This document shows, piece after piece, positions 53,262 to 61,583 of a DNA stretch of 64,000 nt. Location of the stretch: the NCBI RefSeq assembly GCF_003751605.1, contig NZ_RJVJ01000001.1:2046001-2110000 (forward strand), written 5' to 3'. Below the pieces are notes generated by a model. It did no database searches, had not been told where the DNA came from, and saw only the letters and a list, made by a program, of their open reading frames with translations. This DNA comes from Kitasatospora cineracea. GTDB taxonomy: Bacteria; Actinomycetota; Actinomycetes; Streptomycetales; Streptomycetaceae. The first letter of the stretch is position 1. Each line of letters starts with the position of its first letter. The translations under genes were made by a program, and so were the position numbers.

Positions 53262-53555
53262 TCAGCAGTCGTCGCCGACCGGCGGCTCGTGGTGCTCGTG
53301 GTGCTCGGCCGGCATGTCCACGTTGGCGCAGGTGTTGCCGAACGCCGGGTTCAGCAGGCCGATGACGTTGATCGAGTTGCCGCAGACGTTCACCGGGACG
53401 TGCACCGGGACCTGCACCGCGTTGCCCGAGAGCACGCCGGGGGAGTTGGCGGCGACGCCCTCGGCGCCGGCGGAGGCGTTGGCCAGACCGGCCGAGCCGA
53501 GGACCAGGCCGGCCGCGGCGGCCGACAGGACGGCGGCCTTCTTCACGTTCTGCAT
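53262..53555 (-). CDS. Short chaplin with a His/Cys-rich C-terminal tail
   Basis: A 97-residue secreted protein: signal peptide (MQNVKKAAVLSAAAAGLVLG, cleavage after ANA), then one chaplin domain (GAEGVAANSPGVLSGNAVQV, PVHVPVNVCGNSINVIGLLN, PAFGNTCANV) with the two conserved Cys. Short chaplins assemble into amphipathic amyloid-like fibrils on aerial structures. Unusually, the domain is followed by DMPAEHHEHHEPPVGDDC, a tail with four His, several acidic residues and a third Cys. ATG start. It lies 88 bp after another chaplin gene. Confidence 0.9.
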   Translation of the reverse strand: MQNVKKAAVLSAAAAGLVLGSAGLANASAGAEGVAANSPGVLSGNAVQVPVHVPVNVCGNSINVIGLLNPAFGNTCANVDMPAEHHEHHEPPVGDDC

Positions 53556-53590
53556 GGGGGTTGATCTCCTAGATCACACAGGGAGTTGGT

Positions 53591-53624
53591 GCGCCGCACC
53601 GCACCCGGGGGTGCGGTGCGGCGC
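53591..53624 (-). terminator. 15-bp hairpin terminator between two chaplin genes
   Basis: GCGCCGCACCGCACC (53591-53605) and 53610-53624 are perfect complements around CGGG. It lies 20 bp after the stop of the chaplin gene at 53644-53886. Confidence 0.85.
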
Positions 53625-53643
53625 GGGCGCTGCGTCAGGCAGT

Positions 53644-53886
53644 TCAGCCGACGTTGGCGCAGGAGTTGCCGAACGCCGGGTTCAGCAGGCCGATCACGTT
53701 GACGGTGTTGCCGCAGACGTTGACCGGGACGTGCACCGGGACCTGGATCAGGTTGCCGGAGAGCACGCCGGGGGAGCCGGCGGCGACGCCCTCGGCGCCG
53801 GCGGAGGCGTTGGCCAGGCCGGCCGAGCCGAGGACCAGACCGGCGGCGGCGACGGACAGGACCGCGGCCTTCTTGAAGTTGCGCAT
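53644..53886 (-). CDS. Short chaplin
   Basis: An 80-residue secreted protein: signal peptide (MRNFKKAAVLSVAAAGLVLG, cleavage after ANA) and a single chaplin domain ending exactly at FGNSCANVG, with the two conserved Cys (NVCGN and NSCAN). It is very close in sequence to the adjacent His-tailed chaplin, so the pair is a recent duplication. ATG at 53886 was chosen over a start 15 bases upstream because it opens the canonical signal peptide. Confidence 0.92.
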   Translation of the reverse strand: MRNFKKAAVLSVAAAGLVLGSAGLANASAGAEGVAAGSPGVLSGNLIQVPVHVPVNVCGNTVNVIGLLNPAFGNSCANVG

Positions 53887-54347
53887 AGCTCTCTTCCTCA
53901 CGTTCTGCCCGACTGATGGATGGTCGGGTGCCGGGCGATCGCATCATCGCCCGCGGTTTTCCGGATGCGCCGTGAATGTCACTCACGCGGCCCAACTGCC
54001 TCGTGTCGCCCTTGGCTCGGGCGACGCGTGCCGCGTCGGGGTGCGCCGGCGGCTGCCCACTCACGGCTGGGGGCGGTCGCTTGGCGGCGCGTCCAGGGCG
54101 GCCCGGGGGCTGCCTGTGGAGCGGTGTTCGTGAGGAAGAACGAGCCGATGCGGCCGGGGAAACGGGCGGATTCCGCGAACGGCCCCGGGCGTCACCCGAA
54201 TGCGCGGATTAGGCCGAGTGGGTGATTGTTTGGGGGCGTCCGCAACTGCGCCGGAGCGGTTTCGTTGGCCTGGTGCACGTCCCGTGTGCTTCCTTCCGGC
54301 AGCCCCCGGCGCGGCAATTGGAAGATCTGATTTATCGAGGAGACTCA
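53887..54347. other. Divergent chaplin regulatory region
   Basis: These 461 bases separate the leftward chaplin (start 53886) from the rightward chaplin (start 54348). No credible gene is present. A sigma-BldN-type promoter for the rightward gene is at 54241-54268. The part before 54348 is AT-rich for this chromosome (TGATTTATCGAGGAGACTCA). No matching promoter was found for the leftward gene. Confidence 0.7.
54241..54268 (+). promoter_or_regulatory. Sigma-BldN-type promoter of a chaplin gene
   Basis: CGCAAC (54241-54246) and CGTTGG (54263-54268) are 16 bp apart, ten of twelve positions matching the remembered consensus CGTAAC-N16-CGTTGA. The predicted start is about 70 bases before the chaplin ATG. 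Confidence 0.7.
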
Positions 54348-54587
54348 ATGAGCATCAAGAAGGCCGCCGCCGTCGGCGCCGCTGTCGTGGGCATCGTCGC
54401 CGCCGGTGCGGGCTCCGCCATGGCGAGCAGCGGCGCCGAGGGTGTCGCCGCCGGTTCCCCCGGTGTCGCCTCCGGCAACGAGATCCAGGTTCCGGTGCAC
54501 ATCCCGGTCAACCTGTGCGGCAACTCGATCGACGTGATCGGCGCCCTGAACCCGGCGTTCGGCAACTCCTGCGCCAACGTCGGCTGA
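54348..54587 (+). CDS. Short chaplin
   Basis: A 79-residue secreted protein: signal peptide (MSIKKAAAVGAAVVGIVAAG, cleavage after AMA) and one chaplin domain (GAEGVAAGSPGVASGNEIQV, PVHIPVNLCGNSIDVIGALN, PAFGNSCANVG) with two conserved Cys. It diverges from the leftward pair in the signal peptide and several core residues, so it is an older paralogue. A CGAGGAG ribosome-binding site lies upstream of the ATG. Its promoter resembles those of sigma-BldN. Confidence 0.93.
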   Translation: MSIKKAAAVGAAVVGIVAAGAGSAMASSGAEGVAAGSPGVASGNEIQVPVHIPVNLCGNSIDVIGALNPAFGNSCANVG

Positions 54588-54606
54588 CGCACGGCCACCA
54601 GTCGGC

Positions 54607-54652
54607 CGAGCCGTCGTCCGCACCCTCCTGGCGGGGTGCGGGCGGCGGCTCG
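54607..54652 (+). terminator. Long hairpin terminator after a chaplin gene
   Basis: Nineteen-base arms (54607-54625 and 54634-54652) pair with two G-U type mismatches around an 8-nt loop, 20 bp after the stop, and are followed by TCCGTTTCTCC. Confidence 0.8.
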
Positions 54653-54723
54653 TCCGTTTCTCCGGGCCGGGGCTCCGGTTCTCCGGGCCGCGGCGCTGAC
54701 GGGTCGTCATGCTGCCGCGAGTC

Positions 54724-54752
54724 TTGTTGTGTTACCTGTCAGTACCTAGCAT
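54724..54752 (+). promoter_or_regulatory. Vegetative promoter of the SGNH hydrolase gene
   Basis: TTGTTG (54724-54729) and TAGCAT (54747-54752) are separated by 17 bp, about 100 bases before the gene start. Confidence 0.65.
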
Positions 54753-54852
54753 GTGAGCCTGACTCATGTTCGCCGGGCCCCGGGCCCGGCACCCGTGCTC
54801 CGCGCCGCCCGGCACCCGCCGGGCGATCCCCCACCCTCGCAAGGAGTCATGA

Positions 54853-56508
54853 GTGTCCAGGTCACTCCTCGGCCGGGCGGCCCGCCGCCGCCCGCCCGCG
54901 CTGCTCGCCACCGCCGCCCTGCTCGCCGCCCTCGGCCTCGGCACCGGCCTCGGCGCGGCCGACGCCCGGGCCGCCTCCGGCAGCCCGGGCAAGCCCGCCG
55001 CGATCGTCGCGCTCGGTGACAGCGCGATATCCGGCGAAGGCGCCGGCACCGACACCGGCGACGACTACGTCCCCGGCACCGACACCCCCACCAACTACTG
55101 CCACCGCTCCACCAGGTCCGAGATCTTCGTGACCCAGCTGCCCGGCGTCACCCCGATCGACCTGGCCTGCTCCGGCGCCCAGACCGGCGACCTGGTCAGC
55201 GACCCCGAACTGGCGAAGATCACCGGCCCCGGCAGCGGCGACTTCGGCGAACCCAAGCAGGACGTCCAACTCGCCGCCACCGCGGGCAAGTACGACGTCA
55301 AGATGGTGGTCGTCACGATCGGCGCGAACGACGACTTCGAGTTCGCCGGCATCATGATGTCCTGCCTCGCCCAGTACTTCCCGATCCCGCAGTCCCAGGG
55401 CTGCCGGGACACCATCGGCAGCGCCGAGATCACCCGCCGGGCCGCCGGGGTCAAGCCCAAGGTGACCGCCGCGCTCACCAACATCCGCAACACCATGCGG
55501 AAGGCCGGCTACTCGGACGACTCCTACCAGCTGGTCTACCAGTCGTACTTCAACCCGATCACCCCCGACATCCGGCGCAACGACTACGCCGGCAAGGTCG
55601 CCGACGGCTGCCCCGCCTTCCCCGAGGACCTCGCCTGGGGCCACAACTGGGTCGTCCCCACCCTCAGCGACGCCCTGCGCGAAGCCGCCTCCGGCGTCCC
55701 CGGCGTCCGCTACCTCGACCAGCGCCGGGTCGCCTTCGGCCACGAGGTCTGCGCCGAGTGGACCAGCTCGCCGTACGAGTACACCAACGGCGACGTGATC
55801 GACCTCTCCGAGAAGACCCGCAACGGCTGCGACAGCCCGATCTCCATCCCCGGCCTGTGCATGAACAACGTCCGCCAGTCGTACCACCTGCGGGTCGCCG
55901 GGTACGCCGCCGAGGCCGCCTGCCTGCGGCAGTTCTACCAGCAGGCCGCGCTCGGCCAGGCGTTCTGCTCGCTCAACCAGCAGGACGGCACCTCGATCAC
56001 CCCGCTCACCCCCGGCAAGCCGTTCCCCGACGCCCCCGAGGACGGCGCCTGGTACCAGCTCGCCAACCAGTCCGACGGCAAGGTCCTCGACCTGGCCGGC
56101 GGCGGCAGCTACGGCGACTCCACCAACGGCCGCACCGCCATCACCTACGCGCCCACCGGCGGGCTGAACCAGTCCTTCGTGTTCGAGGCCAAGGCCGGCG
56201 GCTCCTACGAGCTCGACTTCAGCGGCAACCGCGACATGTGCCTCGACGCGGCCGGCGCCGCCACCGCCCCCGGCACCAAGGTCCAGCAGTGGCGCTGCAC
56301 CGGCGGCGGCAACCAGCACTGGCTGCTGCAGCCCGTCGGCGACGGCACCTACAAGCTCGCCGACTCCCAGGACCCGACCAAGCTCGCCACCGCCACCACC
56401 CAGACCGACGCCCAGGGCAACCGCCTGGTCCAGCTCGCCCCCGACAACGGATCCGCCGCCCAGCACTGGCAGCTCACCAAGCTCGGCATCGTCTACCTGC
56501 ACGGCTGA
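54853..56508 (+). CDS. Secreted SGNH/GDSL hydrolase with C-terminal ricin-type lectin domain
   Basis: A 551-residue exported protein: signal peptide with basic start ([20 protein letters not shown], cleavage near ARA-AS), an SGNH esterase domain at about 45-375 with catalytic Ser in IVALGDSAISGEGAG, the Asn block VTIGANDDFEFA and a likely catalytic His in VRQSYHLRVAGYAAEA, then a ricin B-like beta-trefoil (about 395-548) with QxW motifs NQHWLLQP and AQHWQLTK. Ester hydrolysis on a lipid or polysaccharide, with the lectin domain binding carbohydrate, is expected. GTG with AAGGAG upstream. Confidence 0.87.
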   Translation: MSRSLLGRAARRRPPALLATAALLAALGLGTGLGAADARAASGSPGKPAAIVALGDSAISGEGAGTDTGDDYVPGTDTPTNYCHRSTRSEIFVTQLPGVTPIDLACSGAQTGDLVSDPELAKITGPGSGDFGEPKQDVQLAATAGKYDVKMVVVTIGANDDFEFAGIMMSCLAQYFPIPQSQGCRDTIGSAEITRRAAGVKPKVTAALTNIRNTMRKAGYSDDSYQLVYQSYFNPITPDIRRNDYAGKVADGCPAFPEDLAWGHNWVVPTLSDALREAASGVPGVRYLDQRRVAFGHEVCAEWTSSPYEYTNGDVIDLSEKTRNGCDSPISIPGLCMNNVRQSYHLRVAGYAAEAACLRQFYQQAALGQAFCSLNQQDGTSITPLTPGKPFPDAPEDGAWYQLANQSDGKVLDLAGGGSYGDSTNGRTAITYAPTGGLNQSFVFEAKAGGSYELDFSGNRDMCLDAAGAATAPGTKVQQWRCTGGGNQHWLLQPVGDGTYKLADSQDPTKLATATTQTDAQGNRLVQLAPDNGSAAQHWQLTKLGIVYLHG

Positions 56509-56515
56509 CGCCCCG

Positions 56516-57094
56516 TCAGGAAACCCCCAGCCGGGCGGCCGCACCCGAAGGCACCGGGTACGGCCGCTCCGGCGGCAGCAGCGCCGGGTCCCGCGTCGCG
56601 TGCAGCGCGCGGGCCAGCGGCGTCAGGTCCTCGATCCGCACCAGCCACTCCCCGGCGTAACGCTCCACCAGCGCGCCGCCCAGCCCCAACTGCAGCGAAC
56701 GGTGCCCCAGCGGCCGCAGGTCCAGACCCCGCTCCGGATCCCACTGCACCCGGGCCTCGCTGCGCCGCAACTCCCGCTGCCAGGCGGCCCGCGAGGCGTG
56801 CACCCCCCGCTCGTACGAGCTCAGCACCGCCGCCTCCAGCGCGGCGTCGAACCCCTCGCGCCGGATCACCACCCCCAGCACCCGCTCCTGCCCCTCGCTC
56901 CGGGCCCAGTCGCTGCGGTGCATCAGCCAGCGGAACGACGGCTTCACCCACGTCATCCGCCCCAGCCCGAACGCCGCGGGGAACCGCCCGTCGGCCGCCG
57001 CGGGCTCGGCGATCTCCGGCCGGAACGCCTGGTAGACCGTCACCGTGTCCTCGTCGTAGCGGGCCCGGACCTGCCTCTTCGGTGTCTCCTCCAC
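56516..57094 (-). CDS. DUF4291-family protein
   Basis: A 192-residue soluble protein matching DUF4291: VRARYDEDTVTVYQAFRPEIA at the start, then LGRMTWVKPSFRWLMHRSDWA, QERVLGVVIRREGFDAAL and VQWDPERGLDLRPLGHRSLQ. The function of the family is not established. GTG start at 57094. It is convergent with the SGNH hydrolase gene across only 7 bp and divergent from the kinase-like gene. Confidence 0.85.
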   Translation of the reverse strand: MEETPKRQVRARYDEDTVTVYQAFRPEIAEPAAADGRFPAAFGLGRMTWVKPSFRWLMHRSDWARSEGQERVLGVVIRREGFDAALEAAVLSSYERGVHASRAAWQRELRRSEARVQWDPERGLDLRPLGHRSLQLGLGGALVERYAGEWLVRIEDLTPLARALHATRDPALLPPERPYPVPSGAAARLGVS

Positions 57095-57190
57095 CCCTCC
57101 ATGCTGACCGCCCGGTCAACCGGAATTACCGGAGCCCGGCGAGGACGGGGCCCCTTCCCCGGGTGGGAGCATGGGGGCCGGAGGTGCGCG

Positions 57191-58141
57191 GTGGCCGGTG
57201 GGCGGTTGGTGCTGGGGTTGGACGTCGGGGGGACCAGTACGCGGGTGCTGGTCGCCGAGTTGGACGGGCGGGTGGTCGGGCGGGCGCGCGGGGACGGGGG
57301 CAATCCCGTCGCGCACGGGGCGGCGGCCGCGGCCAGGGAGATCGGGGACGCCGTGCGGGCCGCCCTGGCCGGGCTGGACCCGGCGCGGGTGGCGGCCGGG
57401 GTGCTGGGGCTCGCGGGCGGGCTGGTCGCGCGGCCGGAGTTCGGGCCGCTCTGGGACGGCCTCGGGCTGGGCGCGCACCCGGTGCTGGTGAGCGACGTCC
57501 TGCTGGCGCACGCCGCGGGCACCGCCGCGCCGGACGGGCACGTGGTGCTCAGCGGGACGGGCGGGATGGCCGCCGAGGTCCGCGACCACCGGGTGCGCCG
57601 CACCGCCGACGGGCACGGCTGGCTGCTGGGCGACCGCGGCTCGGGCGTCTGGCTCGGCCGGGAGGCCGTCGCCGGGGCCCTCGCCACCATCGACCGGGAC
57701 GAGCCGCCCACCGGCCTGGACCTGGCGGTCACCGCGGAGCTGACCGGCCCGGACGGCCCGGGCGACGACCCGCGCTCGGCGCTGATCGCCGCCGTCCACG
57801 CCCAGGCCCCGACCCGGCTGGCCCGGCTCGCCCCGGTCGTCCTCGACCGGGCCGGGGCCGGCGATCCGGCGGCGCTCGCCCTGGTCGACCGGGCCGCCGA
57901 CCACCTGCTCGACACCCTGGCCCTGCTCCGCCCGCCCGGCTCCGCCCTCCCGGTGGTGCTGGCCGGCGGCCTGCTCACCGCCGACACCCCGCTCGCCCTC
58001 CGCCTCCGCGCCGGGCTCGCCACCCGCTGGCCGGACGCCCCGCTGCGCACCGCCGGGAACGGCGCGGGCGCGGCGGCCTGGCTGGCCGCGCGATCGCTGG
58101 GCCGCGGGACGGCGGAGCTGCACCGCGCGCTGACGGCCTGA
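57191..58141 (+). CDS. BadF/BadG-type ASKHA kinase (N-acetylglucosamine kinase-like)
   Basis: A 316-residue ASKHA-fold kinase: phosphate 1 LVLGLDVGGTSTRVLVAELD, then VLGLAGGL, LVSDVLLAHAAGT, phosphate 2 VVLSGTGGMAAEV, HGWLLGDRGSGVWLGREAV and the adenosine motif VVLAGGLLT. This pattern matches eukaryotic-type GlcNAc kinases and the BadF/BcrAD ATPase group. Sugar phosphorylation is the likeliest role. GTG at 57191 with GGAGG upstream. It stands alone, with no sugar transporter nearby. Confidence 0.8.
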   Translation: MAGGRLVLGLDVGGTSTRVLVAELDGRVVGRARGDGGNPVAHGAAAAAREIGDAVRAALAGLDPARVAAGVLGLAGGLVARPEFGPLWDGLGLGAHPVLVSDVLLAHAAGTAAPDGHVVLSGTGGMAAEVRDHRVRRTADGHGWLLGDRGSGVWLGREAVAGALATIDRDEPPTGLDLAVTAELTGPDGPGDDPRSALIAAVHAQAPTRLARLAPVVLDRAGAGDPAALALVDRAADHLLDTLALLRPPGSALPVVLAGGLLTADTPLALRLRAGLATRWPDAPLRTAGNGAGAAAWLAARSLGRGTAELHRALTA

Positions 58142-58168
58142 CACCCCTCCACCGCCGGTGGGCCGTCC

Positions 58169-58657
58169 TCACGGGCAGGTCATCGCCCAGGGCGCGACCT
58201 TGCCGGGCGGGGCCTGCTGCGGGGCGCCGCCGGGGGTGTCGCCGGCGCTGCGGGCGGCCGCGCCCGGGAGGGCGATCTCGGCCCAGACCCACTTGCCCCC
58301 GCCCTTGCGCACCACGCCGTGGGCGAGGGCGAGTTCGGCGATCAGCAGCAGGCCGCGGCCGGACTCCGCGTCGCCGTCCGGGGCGCCGGGGACGGGGACG
58401 GCGGGGGAGGAGTCGTAGACCTCGATGACGGCGCGGTGGTGCAGCGGGTCGGCGTGCACACCGACGGTGACGGCGTCCCCGGTGGCGTGGCGGACGGCGT
58501 TGCCGAGGAGTTCGGAGGTGACGAGGTCGAGGGTGAAGCGGGTGTCCTCGTCGAGCGGGGTGTTCCAGGCGGTGAGGAGGTCGCGGACCCGGCGGCGTCC
58601 GACGGCGACGGTGGCGGGCTCGCGGGGCAGTGAGAACCATCGACGGTGGACGGACAT
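58169..58657 (-). CDS. RsbW-like ATP-binding regulatory protein
   Basis: A 162-residue GHKL ATPase domain protein: LVTSELLGNAVRHATGD (N box), IEVYDSSPAVP (G1), ESGRGLLLIAELALAHGV (G2) and GKWVWAEIAL at the end of the fold. Streptomycetes have many such stand-alone anti-sigma or serine-kinase-like proteins. There is no sigma factor or anti-anti-sigma partner next to it. The C-terminal 35 residues are Pro/Gly/Ala-rich. ATG start. Confidence 0.85.
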   Translation of the reverse strand: MSVHRRWFSLPREPATVAVGRRRVRDLLTAWNTPLDEDTRFTLDLVTSELLGNAVRHATGDAVTVGVHADPLHHRAVIEVYDSSPAVPVPGAPDGDAESGRGLLLIAELALAHGVVRKGGGKWVWAEIALPGAAARSAGDTPGGAPQQAPPGKVAPWAMTCP

Positions 58658-58730
58658 GGCGGGCTCCTCACGCGGTTTCGCCCGATGGGCGGAGACTCGG
58701 CAGCCGATATGAGGGTATGTCAGATCCCAA

Positions 58731-58804
58731 CATCTCTAGACAAGCTGAAATCTCTAGAGATGTCAATGCGTCAGGGACCGCCCCTGCGTAGGATGTCTAG
58801 AGAA
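58731..58804. promoter_or_regulatory. Three TCTAGA-centred operator-like sites before the GntR gene
   Basis: Sites are TCTCTAGACA (58733-58742), TCTCTAGAGA (58751-58760, a perfect palindrome) and TGTCTAGAGA (58794-58803, the exact reverse complement of the first). The third directly abuts the TAGGAT -10 box (58789-58794), ideal for autorepression by the GntR protein. TCTAGA sequences are rare in such GC-rich DNA. Confidence 0.75.
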
Positions 58805-58826
58805 GAGGGGAAGGAAGTCCGCCGCC

Positions 58827-59585
58827 ATGACCAGTCACCCACGCGTCACGCAGCCCAAGTACCAGCGGATCGCCGACGACCTCAAGCGCGAGATCGACGC
58901 CGGCCGCTACCGCCCCGGCGACCGGCTCCCCGGCGAGAACGACCTGATGGCGACGTACGGCGTGGCCAGGATGACGGCCCGGCAGGCGCTCGGCGTGCTC
59001 CAGGGCGAGGGGATAGCGGAGGCCCGCCGCGGCGTCGGCGTGTTCGTGCGGGAGTTCCGGCCGATAAGGCGGCGCGGCATCCAGCGGCTGTCCGGCCGCA
59101 CCTGGGGCGGCGGCGCCTCGGTCTGGTCGGCCGACATAGCGTCCCGCGAGCTGACGGTGGACCAGCTGAGCGTCACCGAGCGGGAGGCGCCCGAGCAGAT
59201 CGCCGCCGTGCTGGGCCTCAAGGGCGGCGAGCCGGCCTGCGTGCGCAGCCGCCGCTTCGTGCTGGACGGCAAGCCGGTGCTGATCTCCGACTCCTACCTG
59301 CCCGCCGTGCTGGTCGCGGGCAGCCGGATCACCGACCCGGACACCGGCCCCGGCGGCACCTACGCCCGGCTCGCCGAACTCGGCCACAAGCCGGTGCACT
59401 TCCAGGAGCAGATCCGCTCCCGGATGCCCGCCGGGGACGAGGCGGAGCGGCTGGCGCTGGCCCCCGGCACCCCGGTCTTCCTGGTCCACCGGGTGGCGTT
59501 CGCCGAGGACGGGCAGGCGGTGGAGGTCAACGAGATGGTCCTCGACTCGGCCTCGTACATCCTCGAGTACGACTTCGACGCCTGA
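58827..59585 (+). CDS. GntR/HutC-family transcriptional regulator
   Basis: A 252-residue regulator. The N-terminal winged helix (YQRIADDLKREIDAGRYRPG, LPGENDLMATYGVARMTARQ, then GIAEARRGVGVFV) is followed by a UTRA ligand-binding domain (about residues 95-245; CVRSRRFVLDGKPVLISDSY, VEVNEMVLDSASYILEYDFD). Its ligand is unknown; UTRA domains bind small metabolites. Three palindromic sites upstream suggest autoregulation. ATG start. The alkyl sulfatase gene 168 bp downstream in the same direction may also be a target. Confidence 0.9.
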   Translation: MTSHPRVTQPKYQRIADDLKREIDAGRYRPGDRLPGENDLMATYGVARMTARQALGVLQGEGIAEARRGVGVFVREFRPIRRRGIQRLSGRTWGGGASVWSADIASRELTVDQLSVTEREAPEQIAAVLGLKGGEPACVRSRRFVLDGKPVLISDSYLPAVLVAGSRITDPDTGPGGTYARLAELGHKPVHFQEQIRSRMPAGDEAERLALAPGTPVFLVHRVAFAEDGQAVEVNEMVLDSASYILEYDFDA

Positions 59586-59753
59586 GCCGGCGGCGCCCGT
59601 CCCGGCGGAAGTCCTCCACAGGGCTGTGGACGGGCGGCCCGCTCACCGGTTCGGCGCAGCAGCCCGGGGCGGGCCGGGGCGCGGCGGCGGAGGGTGGGAG
59701 CGGGGTCTGCCCGCGAGCGGCGCGGTGCGGCCCGCGAACCGGGAGGCGCCGAG

Positions 59754-61565
59754 GTGACCCACCACGACCAGCTGGACTACTCCGACCGCACCGACTACGA
59801 GGACGCCGACCGCGGCCTGGTCGCCGGCCCCGCCACCGACACCGTCGCGGGCCCGGACGGCCGGACGGCCTGGAACTTCCGGGCCACCGACTTCCTGGCC
59901 GGGGAGCGCCCCGACACCGTCCACCCCAGCCTCTGGCGGCAGTCCCAACTGACCGCCCGCGCCGGGCTGTTCGAAGTCACCGAGGGCGTCTACCAGATCC
60001 GCGGCTTCGACCTGTCGAACATGACGCTGATCGAGGGCGAGCGCGGCGTGGTGGTGGTCGACCCGCTGGTGTCCGCCGAGACCGCGGCGGCCGGCCTGGC
60101 GCTGTACCGGGCGCACCGCGGCGAACGCCCGGTCACCGCCGTCCTGTTCACCCACTCGCACATCGACCACTTCGGCGGCGTGTTCGGCGTGGTCGGGCCG
60201 GACGCGGACGTCCCGATCGTCGCCCCGGCCGGGTTCATGGAGCACTCGGTCGCCGAGAACGTCTACGCGGGCACCGCGATGCTCCGGCGCGGCGGCTACT
60301 ACTCGGGCATGGCGCTGTCCGCCGGGCCGACCGGCAAGGTCGGCATGGGCCTGGGCTTCACCGCCTCGGAGGGCACCGCCGCGCTGATCCCGGCGACCCT
60401 GGAGGTCACCCGCACCGGCCAGGAGGAGCGCCTCGACGGCGTGCTGTTCCGGTTCCAGCTGACGCCCGGCACCGAGGCGCCGTCCGAGCTCAACTTCCAC
60501 CTGCCCGAGCGCCGCGCCCTGTGCATGGCCGAGAACGCCACCCACAACCTGCACAACATCCTGACCCTGCGCGGCGCGGTCGTCCGGGACGCCCGGATCT
60601 GGTCGCGCTACCTCACCGAGGCGATCGAGCTGTTCGCCGCCGACTCCGACGTGGTCCTCGCCTCGCACCACTGGCCGACCTGGGGCACCGAGCGGCTCAC
60701 CCGCTTCCTGTCCGAGCAGCGCGACCTGTACGGCTACCTGCACGACCAGACACTGCGCCTGCTCAACCAGGGCCTGACCGGCCCGGAGATCGCCGAACAG
60801 CTCGAACTCCCGCCCGCGCTGGCCGCCGCCTGGCACGCCCGCGGCTACTACGGCTCGGTCAGCCACAACGTGAAGGCCGTCTACCAGCGCTACATGGGCT
60901 GGTACGACGGCCACCCCGCCTCGCTCTGGGAGCACCCGCCGACCGCGACCGCCACCCGCTACGTCGACTGCCTCGGCGGCCTCGACGCCACCCTGGCCAA
61001 GGCCCGCGAGTACGCCGACGCGGGCGACCTGCGGTTCGCCGCCCAACTGCTCAAGCACGTGGTCTTCGCCGCCCCCGACCGCGCCGACGCCAAGGAGCAG
61101 CTGGCGGAGGTCTTCGAGCGGCTCGGGTACGGCGCCGAGAACGCCACCTGGCGCAACTGCTACCTGGTCGGCGCCCACGAGCTGCGGCACGGCGTCCGGC
61201 CCACCCCGATCTCGGCCGGCAGCATGGCCGGGGCGCTCTCCGTCGACCAGGTCTTCGACTCGCTGGCGATCCGGGTCAACGGGCCCCGGGCCTGGGACGA
61301 ACGGCTCAGCACCGTCTGGAGGTTCACCGACCTCGGCACCGTCCACCGGGTCACCCTGCACAACGGCGTCCTGGTGCACGGCGAGGCCGCCGGCGACGGC
61401 GGCCCGGCCGACCTCACCGTCACCCTCACCAAGCCGCAGCTGTTCGCCCTGCTGGCCGGGAAGGGCGCCGACGACCTCGGCCTGGACGGCGACGCCACCG
61501 TGCTGGACCGGCTGTTCGCCGCCCTGGACGAACCCGACGCGTCCTTCCCGGTGGTCACCCCCTGA
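59754..61565 (+). CDS. Alkyl sulfatase (SdsA1/BDS1-like metallo-beta-lactamase fold)
   Basis: A 603-residue enzyme expected to hydrolyse linear alkyl sulfates such as SDS. The binuclear zinc site is in VLFTHSHIDHFGG (HxHxDH), with further ligands in CMAENATHNLHN and LASHHWPTWG. The C-terminal part has the dimerisation domain (HNVKAVYQRYMGWYDGHPAS) and an SCP2-like lipid-binding domain (LSVDQVFDSLAIRVNGPRAW). No signal peptide is present, so it is cytoplasmic, unlike Pseudomonas SdsA1. GTG start with GGGAGG upstream. Confidence 0.92.
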   Translation: MTHHDQLDYSDRTDYEDADRGLVAGPATDTVAGPDGRTAWNFRATDFLAGERPDTVHPSLWRQSQLTARAGLFEVTEGVYQIRGFDLSNMTLIEGERGVVVVDPLVSAETAAAGLALYRAHRGERPVTAVLFTHSHIDHFGGVFGVVGPDADVPIVAPAGFMEHSVAENVYAGTAMLRRGGYYSGMALSAGPTGKVGMGLGFTASEGTAALIPATLEVTRTGQEERLDGVLFRFQLTPGTEAPSELNFHLPERRALCMAENATHNLHNILTLRGAVVRDARIWSRYLTEAIELFAADSDVVLASHHWPTWGTERLTRFLSEQRDLYGYLHDQTLRLLNQGLTGPEIAEQLELPPALAAAWHARGYYGSVSHNVKAVYQRYMGWYDGHPASLWEHPPTATATRYVDCLGGLDATLAKAREYADAGDLRFAAQLLKHVVFAAPDRADAKEQLAEVFERLGYGAENATWRNCYLVGAHELRHGVRPTPISAGSMAGALSVDQVFDSLAIRVNGPRAWDERLSTVWRFTDLGTVHRVTLHNGVLVHGEAAGDGGPADLTVTLTKPQLFALLAGKGADDLGLDGDATVLDRLFAALDEPDASFPVVTP

Positions 61566-61583
61566 CCACCGCCCGACCGGAGG

